This document shows, one piece after another, positions 1 through 7,368 of a DNA stretch of 45,006 bases (positions within the stretch are counted from its first letter, which is position 1; every line of letters starts with the position of its first letter). This DNA comes from an uncultured Rikenellaceae bacterium. Lineage in GTDB: Bacteria > Bacteroidota > Bacteroidia > Bacteroidales > Rikenellaceae. Below the pieces are notes generated by a model, which saw only the letters and a list, made by a program, of their open reading frames with translations, made no database searches and was not told the origin of the DNA. The translations under genes were made by a program, and so were the position numbers. The stretch is from assembly GCA_944326945.1 (NCBI GenBank), contig CALVFY010000020.1, positions 1 through 45,006 on the forward strand, in the 5' to 3' direction.

Positions 1-767
1 CGCGTAAGATGCCTGCTCCCATGTGGGGCGAGGGAGGTGCCGGAGGAAGTGATTTTGCGGGCGGTGTCTCTGATGGAAGGAATGGCGTTTGTGGGTTTAT
101 CTATTCGAAAGACAGTCTGGAAGCGCGTAAGAGCTGGTTCTATTTTGACAATTATTTTGTGGCGCTCGGAGCCGGAATCAACTCCTTGAGGAAGGATGCT
201 CCTGCAAAGACCACGGTGAATCAGACTATGCTTTCAGGAAAGGTGGCCCTGGCGGATGCTTCGGGCAGTGTGTCGGAGATGTCGGGGTCTAAAACCACGG
301 GGCCTTTCAGTCGGCTATGGCATAACGATGTGGGATATTGTTTCGAGGCGGGAAGCGAGCCTGTGGCCGAGACCTACAAGAGCGGTAAACGGGATGCGCT
401 TTATATCTCGTTCGATCATGGTGTCGGACAGCAGGGCGGAACTTATGCTTATGCGGTCTATCCTGCCATGAGTCGTGCCGATTTCTTCGGGAATAAGGGT
501 GAAGACTACAAGATTCTTTCCAATACGCCGCAGGTACAGGCCGTGCAGGATGTGAAATCGGGGCGGGTGATGGCCGTATTCTACGAGGCAGGAAAGGTGC
601 AGACCGATGGATTGGGCGATTTGTCGGTCGATAAGCCGTGTATGTTGATCGTAATAAAGGATGGTAATGCGATAAAGGTACAGGCTGGCGATCCTTATGG
701 GCAGCCTGCACAAAAATCGGTTGCCGTACAGGCGACGGCACAGGGAGTGTCTGTATCGCTTAAATAA
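1..767 (+). CDS. Polysaccharide lyase family 8, C-terminal part (5' end outside window)
   Basis: The reading frame is open from the left edge (an Arg-Lys pair precedes the first visible Met), so this is the last ~254 residues of a larger secreted lyase, not a small gene. Seen: the KSWFYFDNYFVALGAGI block, TTVNQTML, WHNDVGYCF and ISFDHGVGQQGGTYAYAVYP, which match the beta-sandwich half of PL8 enzymes (chondroitin AC, hyaluronate and xanthan lyases). The catalytic Asn/His/Tyr/Arg residues lie in the missing alpha/alpha-toroid half, so substrate cannot be read here. Members cleave uronic-acid polysaccharides by beta-elimination in the periplasm or at the cell surface. With the sialidase operon next door, a host glycosaminoglycan substrate is plausible but inferred. 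The gene is closed by a strong hairpin terminator. Confidence 0.88.
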   Translation, partial: RKMPAPMWGEGGAGGSDFAGGVSDGRNGVCGFIYSKDSLEARKSWFYFDNYFVALGAGINSLRKDAPAKTTVNQTMLSGKVALADASGSVSEMSGSKTTGPFSRLWHNDVGYCFEAGSEPVAETYKSGKRDALYISFDHGVGQQGGTYAYAVYPAMSRADFFGNKGEDYKILSNTPQVQAVQDVKSGRVMAVFYEAGKVQTDGLGDLSVDKPCMLIVIKDGNAIKVQAGDPYGQPAQKSVAVQATAQGVSVSLK

Positions 768-782
768 AGTAATAGAGAGACA

Positions 783-825
783 AACAGGGACCGTAATCAG
801 ATTTACGGTCCCTGTTTTGTTTTCT
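783..825 (+). terminator. Rho-independent terminator after PL8
   Basis: A perfect 14-bp stem (783-796 with 803-816) and a 6-nt loop are followed by a T-rich run (ttgtttt). It lies 16 bp after the lyase stop. Because the next gene converges on it, it may also stop transcripts from the minus strand, although its tail in that direction is poorer in T. Confidence 0.88.
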
Positions 826-837
826 GGAACGGAGAGG

Positions 838-3453
838 TTATCGTCCCCGACCGAATAGAAAGCTGGAAAGGTAGCCGATCAAACAGCAGGAGATCAGTCC
901 GATCAATCCGTAGAGAAGGAAAGAGATGTTCGAATAGTTGTTGAATAACAACAGAACGATCATGCTGCCGACAAATCCGGTGATGGCAGAGAGTGTGCCG
1001 ATCCTCTTGAAGAAGATACCCATCATGAAGAAGCCGCCCAGTCCGCTGGTGAAGAGTCCGAGGAAGAAGTTGAATTGATCCCAGAGCGAAGCAATGTCAT
1101 ACGAAGCCAAGAGCACGGCCATCAGAATACCCAGTCCTCCTACCAGAATACCCGACCAACGGGCAAAACGCATTCGACTGCGATCGCTGGCTCCCCGACG
1201 CAGATTGCCGAGGAAATCTTCGGTTAATACCGTGGAGATCGAGTTGATATTCGACGAAAGGGTACTCATGGCAGCAGAGAAGACGGCTGCGATTAACAAT
1301 CCTGCCATACCTGCCGGCAGACGGCACATCATGAAGTGAGGGAAAATGGAGTCTGTATTCTGCATGCCGATACTGAGTAGTTCGGGATGCGATTTAAAGA
1401 ACGTATAGAGTCCGGTTCCGATCAGGAAGAAGAGCACGGTGATGGGTACACTTAACAGACCGTTAAGCCAAAGACTTTTCTTGGCTCCTCCCATGGTCTT
1501 GGTGGTCATGTATTTTTGAATCACCGACTGATCGCTGGTATAGGTGAGCAGCTGGTTGGCAAATCCTCCGAAGAAAGTGACCCAGAAGACAGGTTTGGTC
1601 AGATCGAAGGTGAAGTCGAGCAGATTGAACTTGCTGTCCTCGACCGCCACGGAGACGAAGGTTGAAAATCCGCCTTCCGTACCCCCGATTATGTAGAAAA
1701 GGGAGGCAAGGGCTCCCCCGACGAGAATGAATCCCTGGATCACATCGCCCCAAACTACGGCTTCTATACCGCCCATTGTGCAATAGATCAGGGTAACTAT
1801 ACCCATGAGCAGGATACATAGGTAGATGTCGATTCCGGTTACGGCATTCAGTGCCAAAGAGGGCAGGAAGAGTACAATGGCGATCCGGGCGAACATGAAG
1901 ACGCAGAAGAATGCCGCTGCAATGTAGCGAACCGGCCGGCTGAAACGTTGTTCGAGGTATTCGTAGGCCGAGGCAACACTCAATTTACGGAAGAAGGGCA
2001 GATAGAAAAGAATCACTACCGGTACGATGACCAGAATCGACATGTTGAACATGAACATGCTCCAGTCGGCAGCGTAGGCTTTGGCCGGGATCGAAAGGAA
2101 CGTAATGGCGCTCAGGGCCGTAGCGAAGATACTGATACCGGCGGCCCACCAGGGAATGCGACTGCCTCCCTTGAAGAATTGATCCGTGCTGTTGTCCTTA
2201 CGCATGAAATAGAATCCCATACCCAACATGATAAGCAGGTAGAGGGCTACGACCGAATAGTTGATCCATCCGAACGAGGCGTGTTCCAATATCCGTATCG
2301 AAAGTATTTTATCACTGCGAACACCGGGGGTGATTTCGCCCGAAGGAAGCAGAATCTCGTTGCCGGAAAGAAGGGCTGTGGTGACGGCAGGAAGAGGTTC
2401 GGGTGAGCTGCCCAACCTTATCCATGTATTGGTGATGGCATGATAGGCAAGAATGTCTCGAGAAAAACCGGGATGTTCGGTAAATGCCCGGGTGAGTTCC
2501 TGACGCAGCGAATCTTTCATGTGCGAGTCGTCGGTTGAGGCGATGGCCTGTTCCAGGGAAAAACGACGAGAAAACTCTTGACCGTCATCGCCGCCGATCA
2601 GCAGAATGTGTCCCGATCCGTAAGGAATGGCTGCCGGAGCCATCACAACGACCGGGGTGTGATCGCCTTCGGGGATAATGTCTCCTTTATGTTTCCACGT
2701 ATTGTGGACGGGAGTGTACTCCCATACGTCGCTAAAGAGGGTCAATTTCCCGTCAGTCACATCCCGTCCCCCGATCAGATAGAGAGCCTCTTCGTGACCG
2801 TCGTGCTGCCGGACCAGTACGGCACATTCCGACCGCCGGGGAGCCGGACAGGCTGCCAGAGACTTCCATCGTCCAGAGGAGGGCGAATATACGTAGAGGA
2901 GATTCGAGGTGGCATCGACTCCGTGCAGGTAGATATCGTTGCCCGATACGGATGCTGCTACGGGAGTGAAATCGTCGGGAAGTACTCCTACCGAGTCGAT
3001 ACGAACCGATCCGTCAGTGTAGGTCAGACGGTAAATAATCTGATTGAAACCTTGTTCGTTAGTTCCTCCGAAGCAATAAATATGGTTGCCCACAGTGGCC
3101 GATACGCCATGGGCGAGACCTCGGTCGGCTGCCGGGAAATGGATGTCGGGCAACCGTTTGCAGCTATAATTTCCTTCAGCAACGGGAGTGAGCAGGTAGA
3201 CATCGTTACAGAACTGTTTTTTTCCGCCTTCCCATGGATAGCCTTTGGAGAAATTGGAACCTCCGGCCAGAATGATGTGTCCTCCGGAGATTCCGCTGAA
3301 GGCTCCGGCTACGCCCGGATTGGCACTCGAATCGGCCAGGGAAGGCAGGTTGGTCGTTTGTCGGATTTCGACCGTGGGAGCACCTTGTAAAGGCAGGGAA
3401 AGTGTGGTGGCCAACAGGCAGGTGAAAATAGAAGATAGAAATTTCGGTTTCAT
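838..3453 (-). CDS. Kelch sialic-acid mutarotase fused to sodium/solute symporter
   Basis: 871 residues in two parts. After a signal peptide (about 1-24), residues ~30-390 form a Kelch beta-propeller with NanM-like motifs (GAFSGISGGHIILAGGSNF near 50, several GG-turn repeats, LPSGEITPGVRS near 370). This resembles the cyclically permuted N-acetylneuraminate mutarotases. From ~395 the chain has about 13 hydrophobic helices of the sodium:solute symporter (SSS) family, beginning with INYSVVALYLLIMLGMGFYF and continuing with the DQFFKGG and FATALSAITFLSIPAKAYA blocks. The first half would be periplasmic, matching the N-out topology of SSS proteins. Inferred job: convert alpha-Neu5Ac released by the sialidase to the beta anomer and import it across the inner membrane with Na+. 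It is the second gene of the sialidase operon (45-bp gap). A sugar other than Neu5Ac is possible. Confidence 0.88.
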   Translation of the reverse strand: MKPKFLSSIFTCLLATTLSLPLQGAPTVEIRQTTNLPSLADSSANPGVAGAFSGISGGHIILAGGSNFSKGYPWEGGKKQFCNDVYLLTPVAEGNYSCKRLPDIHFPAADRGLAHGVSATVGNHIYCFGGTNEQGFNQIIYRLTYTDGSVRIDSVGVLPDDFTPVAASVSGNDIYLHGVDATSNLLYVYSPSSGRWKSLAACPAPRRSECAVLVRQHDGHEEALYLIGGRDVTDGKLTLFSDVWEYTPVHNTWKHKGDIIPEGDHTPVVVMAPAAIPYGSGHILLIGGDDGQEFSRRFSLEQAIASTDDSHMKDSLRQELTRAFTEHPGFSRDILAYHAITNTWIRLGSSPEPLPAVTTALLSGNEILLPSGEITPGVRSDKILSIRILEHASFGWINYSVVALYLLIMLGMGFYFMRKDNSTDQFFKGGSRIPWWAAGISIFATALSAITFLSIPAKAYAADWSMFMFNMSILVIVPVVILFYLPFFRKLSVASAYEYLEQRFSRPVRYIAAAFFCVFMFARIAIVLFLPSLALNAVTGIDIYLCILLMGIVTLIYCTMGGIEAVVWGDVIQGFILVGGALASLFYIIGGTEGGFSTFVSVAVEDSKFNLLDFTFDLTKPVFWVTFFGGFANQLLTYTSDQSVIQKYMTTKTMGGAKKSLWLNGLLSVPITVLFFLIGTGLYTFFKSHPELLSIGMQNTDSIFPHFMMCRLPAGMAGLLIAAVFSAAMSTLSSNINSISTVLTEDFLGNLRRGASDRSRMRFARWSGILVGGLGILMAVLLASYDIASLWDQFNFFLGLFTSGLGGFFMMGIFFKRIGTLSAITGFVGSMIVLLLFNNYSNISFLLYGLIGLISCCLIGYLSSFLFGRGR

Positions 3454-3498
3454 CGATTTTGGTTGAGGTTTAGTGATGGATGAAAAGTCTGAATGGGC

Positions 3499-4674
3499 TT
3501 ATTTTTGGATATTTTTTGTCCGTTCGGTGATGGTCGATCCAGGAATTGTCTCGAATACGATACGCTCGTAAGGTGATTGGGATCCTGTCTCATAGAGTAT
3601 TCCTACATCTCCTCCGGGCAACACGGTCAGATCCGAATAGGCTGCCTGCAGACGACTCAGCCGGAGAGAGCGTTCCCAACTCTGACCATTGTCGTGACTG
3701 ATACGCAGGGTCATCTCCACACGTTTTGTTTTGGAGGCCGGATTGGAGAAAAGTAAGGTGCGGGAGGGTTTGTTTTTGACGGAATAGTTGAGCAGACTTC
3801 CTTGGCAGACTGGTTCCACAAGGGTGGTGTCGTAGCGTAAGGGGCCGAATGTGAGTCCGCCGTCGCGGCTGACGACAACGCTCCGGCATGATCCCGTTTG
3901 TTCCCGTTCCGGACCACGTACACCTCGCATATTGAGCATGACGCTTCCGTCGCTCAACTCGGCGACCGTACTTTCATTACATCCCGCTGGACTTTGTGCT
4001 CCGAGATGCCATGTGGCGCCACTATCGTCGGAATAGATCAGCATGGAGTGATAGATGGATCCTTTCCCTGTGAATTCTCCGTGGTCGCACGGAACGATGA
4101 TTCGCCCTTTGTGTTTTCCTTTTTGCAATTGAATGGCGTGACAGGGGCCGGTGGCATACCAGGTCCAGTCGGGATTCTTGACCGATGAGGTGATTTCGCG
4201 CGGGGAGGACCAACTTTTCCCGTCGTCATCCGAAAAGAGTACGAATACCCGTCGAGTGTCTTTGGAGGTGCGTGTATTGATCTCTTTTTCATGATCGGTT
4301 CCTAAATTCCAGGTAGAGACCAGAATGATGCGTCCGGTGGCACGATCGACCACGGCGGAGGGATTGCCGCACACGTTTTTACCGTCGTCCCATACGGTGA
4401 TGATGGGTCCCCAACTTTTGCCTCCGTCCGTGGAACGGCGCACCAGCAGGTCGATGTCGCCGGTATCGGAACGGCTCATGCGACGTCCTTCGGCAAATGC
4501 GAGCAGAGTTCCATCGGCCGTGACGATCACCGACGGAATGCGAAATGTATGATAGCCCTCTGTTTGGGACTGATAGACCGTCGTGGAGGATGATACGACG
4601 GGTGATGCGCCTTGAGCAGATTGGATCTCTGTCAGAAACAGACATAATAGAGAGGAAATCAGAAAAAATTTCAT
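3499..4674 (-). CDS. Exo-alpha-sialidase (GH33)
   Basis: 391 residues with a signal peptide (about 1-22), so periplasmic or surface. Seen: the FRIP motif at 44-47 (arginine of the carboxylate-binding triad), the acidic loop SDTGDIDLLVRRS at 69-81, and five Asp boxes of the S-x-D-x-G-x-[TS]-W/F type (STDGGKSW, SDDDGKSW, SDDSGATW, SRDGGLTF, SHDNGQSW). Also seen are a Glu in NESTVAEL, a second Arg in MRGVRG, and the YSDL segment with the probable Tyr nucleophile near 346. This is a complete six-bladed sialidase with its key residues. It releases terminal sialic acid from host glycans and is transcribed ahead of the mutarotase-symporter fusion, giving a compact scavenging operon. Linkage preference cannot be read from sequence. 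Confidence 0.93.
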   Translation of the reverse strand: MKFFLISSLLCLFLTEIQSAQGASPVVSSSTTVYQSQTEGYHTFRIPSVIVTADGTLLAFAEGRRMSRSDTGDIDLLVRRSTDGGKSWGPIITVWDDGKNVCGNPSAVVDRATGRIILVSTWNLGTDHEKEINTRTSKDTRRVFVLFSDDDGKSWSSPREITSSVKNPDWTWYATGPCHAIQLQKGKHKGRIIVPCDHGEFTGKGSIYHSMLIYSDDSGATWHLGAQSPAGCNESTVAELSDGSVMLNMRGVRGPEREQTGSCRSVVVSRDGGLTFGPLRYDTTLVEPVCQGSLLNYSVKNKPSRTLLFSNPASKTKRVEMTLRISHDNGQSWERSLRLSRLQAAYSDLTVLPGGDVGILYETGSQSPYERIVFETIPGSTITERTKNIQK

Positions 4675-4702
4675 GGGTTTGAGTTTTGTGGTAGTATTCT
4701 GT

Positions 4703-4733
4703 TTTGAAATGATTATTTTAGGTGTTAGATTTG
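4703..4733 (+). promoter_or_regulatory. Promoter for AraC-type regulator
   Basis: TTTG (4703-4706), 19 bp, then TAGATTTG (4726-4733): an exact match to the Bacteroidetes promoter form. The predicted start is near 4739, giving a leader of about 100-155 nt before the AraC-type gene. It faces the sialidase promoter. Confidence 0.6.
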
Positions 4734-4747
4734 TGTTATTTGTCCGA

Positions 4748-4778
4748 CAAATATAATAATAATTTAATTTTATACAAA
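4748..4778 (-). promoter_or_regulatory. Promoter of sialidase operon
   Basis: Read on the minus strand: TTTG (4778-4775), 19 bp, then TATATTTG (4755-4748), an exact match to the Bacteroidetes promoter form. The predicted start near 4742 gives a leader of about 68 nt to the sialidase start codon. Confidence 0.7.
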
Positions 4779-4892
4779 TTTTGTCCGAAAATAATGAGAG
4801 AGCAGCAGTAAATAGATGTTTTTGACGTAACTTGGATGAATGATTCCGAAAGATTGTCGGTCAGTATAACCCAATATGTAAGACTTAATACT

Positions 4893-5753
4893 ATGAAGAG
4901 ACCAACTACTCTACAAGAAACCAATGAGGAATTGGATTTGCAAACCGGTTGCGGATCGCTTCCTTTTTCGGCCGTTACCTCTCGTAATTTGCGTTTTTTG
5001 ATCGGACTGTGCAGAGACGGATGGGCCGAAATGTCGGTCTATACCTATAAACGCAAGATCCAGAAAGGGGATTTGTTGGTTTTGATGCCGGGACAACTTG
5101 TGGCTGTGTACTCCTCGAGCGAGAATTTTCGATTGGACTATATGATAGTCGAGTTGAGTCTGTTTGAGGATGTGTTGAGCGGGATACATCGTTTTTCTCC
5201 CCATTTTTATTTTTATATGCGGGAACATTATTGCATTACTCTCTCTGAAGAGGATTGGAATCGTATGGAGCTCTATTGGGCGTTGTTGGAGGATTATGCC
5301 ACTGCTCGGGACAATCTGTTTCGGAGAGATTCCGTGATATACGTGCTACGGATCCTCTTTTTGGATATGTATAGTCGATATAAATTGTCGGGGGAGAAGT
5401 CTGCCGAACGATCCGATGAGCGGAAAGAGGAGTTGGCCGATCGGTTTTTCCGGTTGTTGATCGAAAAATATCAACAACATAAAGAGGTGTCGTTTTATGC
5501 CAATTTGTTGTATATCACGCCTAAATATTTGACTTCGGTAGTCCGCGAGGTGAGCGGCAAATCTGCCAAGGAGTGGATATCGGAATATGCTGTTTTGGAG
5601 ATTAAGGCGTTGTTGGAGGATACCCGACTCGATATTCAGGAGATTGTCTATCGGATGCACTTTGCCAATCAATCCTCGTTGGCCCGTTTTTTCCGGAAAC
5701 ATACCGGAAAATCTCCGATGCAGTATCGAAAGGAAAAATTGGCACAACGATAG
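4893..5753 (+). CDS. AraC-family transcriptional regulator
   Basis: About 286 residues from this ATG; a longer version from 4836 adds 19 residues that look unlike a domain start. I prefer 4893 because it begins just before the structured part. The N-terminal half (to ~170) looks like a cupin-type sensor (IQKGDLLVLMPGQLVAVYSS). The C-terminal ~100 residues carry two helix-turn-helix units of the AraC/XylS type: VSFYANLLYITPKYLTSVVREVSGKSAKEWI and LDIQEIVYRMHFANQSSLARFFRKHTGKSPMQYR (quoted here in separate segments). The gene is divergent from the sialidase operon and shares its control region, so it is a candidate regulator of sialic-acid scavenging. That link is inferred from position only. 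Confidence 0.87.
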   Translation: MKRPTTLQETNEELDLQTGCGSLPFSAVTSRNLRFLIGLCRDGWAEMSVYTYKRKIQKGDLLVLMPGQLVAVYSSSENFRLDYMIVELSLFEDVLSGIHRFSPHFYFYMREHYCITLSEEDWNRMELYWALLEDYATARDNLFRRDSVIYVLRILFLDMYSRYKLSGEKSAERSDERKEELADRFFRLLIEKYQQHKEVSFYANLLYITPKYLTSVVREVSGKSAKEWISEYAVLEIKALLEDTRLDIQEIVYRMHFANQSSLARFFRKHTGKSPMQYRKEKLAQR

Positions 5754-5822
5754 CATGGCAGACGACGGTTCTATTTTCGGGGGAAATATTGGTAAAACGG
5801 ATTCGAGGCATATTCTTTGTTA

Positions 5823-5853
5823 GGACAATGGATATGGGATCGGACCATTGTCC
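5823..5853 (+). other. Hairpin between AraC-type gene and MscS gene
   Basis: Inverted repeat GGACAATGG (5823-5831) and CCATTGTCC (5845-5853) with a 13-nt loop, 20 bp before the channel's start codon. No T-run follows, so it is more likely an RNA leader hairpin or a protein site than a standard terminator. Nothing else was recognised in the 120 bp between the two genes. Confidence 0.4.
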
Positions 5854-5873
5854 GGTTGTCTTAATAAACGATT

Positions 5874-7256
5874 ATGGCTGCTCGAATGATTGTGAATACC
5901 ACGGAGTTTGCCCAGACGCTACTGGTAGGGATCAAGGATTTTCTTTCGTGGCTGGGCATTCCTCATCATGTGCTCGACAGACTGGATGCGATTGTCTTTC
6001 TTATTCTGATCGTCATTATTGCCTTTGTCTGTGCCGCTTTGCTGCATGTTCTGTTCGTACGTTTGGCGAAAAAGGTCCTTCGCCGGAAAAATGCCGGGGT
6101 ACTTGATACTCTTGTCAAATATAAGGTGTTTTTGAAATCGACGGCCATTGTCCCTCCGTTGATTATTTCGACATTGCTGCCTTTCGTTTTCAGCAAGGAT
6201 TCCGAATGGTTCATTTTGAGCGACAGATTGACTTGGATATACTTTTTTGTGGCTCTCACACTTTCGGTCAATGCCATCCTGAATTCGGTGGGGGAGGCCA
6301 TGAAAAACCAGAGTCAATGGAAGAACCGTCCGATGAAGGGTTTCATACAGATTCTGCAGTTTATTTTTACCGGTATAGCTGTCATTATTATCGTTTCGAT
6401 ATTGATCAATAAATCGCCCCACAATTTAATCACGGGATTGGGTGCCTTTACGGCAGTACTGATGTTGGTGTTCAAGGACACCATTTTGGGATTGGTGGCC
6501 GGGGTGATGATCTCCAAGGACGACATGTTGCGGGTCGGGGACTGGATCGAGATGCCGCAGAACGGGATAAACGGCATTGTGATCGACATTTCGCTGGATG
6601 TGGTCAAGGTACAGAATTTCGACAATACGATCGTAACCGTACCTCCCTATTCGCTGGTCTCCGGATCTTTTGTCAACTGGCGGGGAATGAGTGAGTCGGG
6701 AGGACGACGCATCATGCGTGAATACGCCCTCAAACTCGACAGTGTCAAACCCTGCACGTCTGAATTTCTGGAGCGGATGAAATCGTTCGATCCGGATCTG
6801 TCGCAATATATCGTGGCCAAGCAGCAACAGGCGGCCGAAGGGAAAATTGTCAATACGGATAATCCGGAAGGATTGGCCAATGGTACCATAGATACGAATC
6901 TCGGACTGTTTCGGGCCTACATGACGCTTTATTTGCGCCGCCATCCCTGTGTCAGTCGCGATATGTTGCTGATGGTTCGCACGTTGGCTCCCACAGGGAA
7001 TGGATTGCCCGTGCAGGTCTACTGTTTTTCGACCAATATCGACTGGCCCAGTTACGAATCGATTCAGGCGGAGATCATGGAACATTTCGTATCGGTACTT
7101 CCCTCTTTTGAGTTGTATCCTTTCCAGAATGCCGATGCACGGGATGCCATTGTGAGCGGTTTGATCGAATCGGGAAAGGTCGATTTGTCGACAATCGAGG
7201 GAATTCCCTGGCATACTCTCTCTGAGAAGGGAAAGAATCCGGCTGTCGGAAAATAA
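5874..7256 (+). CDS. MscS-family mechanosensitive channel (YbdG-like)
   Basis: 460 residues with about five hydrophobic helices in the first ~190, followed by the MscS beta domain: the pore-lining stretch LITGLGAFTAVLMLVFKDTILGLVAGVMI (residues ~183-211, given here only as its location), then RVGDWIEMPQNGINGIVIDI and VTVPPYSLVSGSFVNW. The length and soluble C-terminal extension resemble the larger YbdG type rather than the ~290-residue MscS. It would sit in the inner membrane and release solutes on osmotic downshock. It has no evident link to the flanking glycan genes. The start may be the Met four codons downstream. Confidence 0.9.
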   Translation: MAARMIVNTTEFAQTLLVGIKDFLSWLGIPHHVLDRLDAIVFLILIVIIAFVCAALLHVLFVRLAKKVLRRKNAGVLDTLVKYKVFLKSTAIVPPLIISTLLPFVFSKDSEWFILSDRLTWIYFFVALTLSVNAILNSVGEAMKNQSQWKNRPMKGFIQILQFIFTGIAVIIIVSILINKSPHNLITGLGAFTAVLMLVFKDTILGLVAGVMISKDDMLRVGDWIEMPQNGINGIVIDISLDVVKVQNFDNTIVTVPPYSLVSGSFVNWRGMSESGGRRIMREYALKLDSVKPCTSEFLERMKSFDPDLSQYIVAKQQQAAEGKIVNTDNPEGLANGTIDTNLGLFRAYMTLYLRRHPCVSRDMLLMVRTLAPTGNGLPVQVYCFSTNIDWPSYESIQAEIMEHFVSVLPSFELYPFQNADARDAIVSGLIESGKVDLSTIEGIPWHTLSEKGKNPAVGK

Positions 7257-7269
7257 GTGGTTGTTTCGG

Positions 7270-7299
7270 GATGATGTTGGGATCGTTCCCGGTGTTTTT
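7270..7299. promoter_or_regulatory. LacI-type operator, site 1 (before GH106-GH97 operon)
   Basis: Core GGGATCGTTCCC (7279-7290), an inverted repeat with one mismatch pair, centred at 7284/7285. The promoter-side arm reads CGTTCCCggTGTTTTT, close to the arm at the other sites (CGTTCCCnnTGATTTT); the distal arm is not conserved. The centre is 51.5 bp before the first base of the -7 box at 7336. Likely bound by the LacI-type protein encoded at 28901 (inference). Confidence 0.65.
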
Positions 7300-7311
7300 T
7301 TGAGAGAAACG

Positions 7312-7343
7312 CTTGTTCTTCGTACGACGGTTTGTTAGCTTTA
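7312..7343 (+). promoter_or_regulatory. Promoter of GH106-GH97 operon
   Basis: CTTG (7312-7315), 20 bp, TAGCTTTA (7336-7343): each box has one mismatch to the Bacteroidetes form, as might be expected of a regulated promoter. The predicted start near 7348 leaves about 20 nt before the ATG at 7369. Confidence 0.5.
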
Positions 7344-7368
7344 TACTCAACCTGAACCGTTGACTGCC

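Noticed and set aside
7360..7362. TTG as start of GH106 copy 1 (also TTG at 28895 and 40595)
   Set aside because: In each case an ATG a few codons downstream gives a better start, with a normal signal peptide or helix-turn-helix start.
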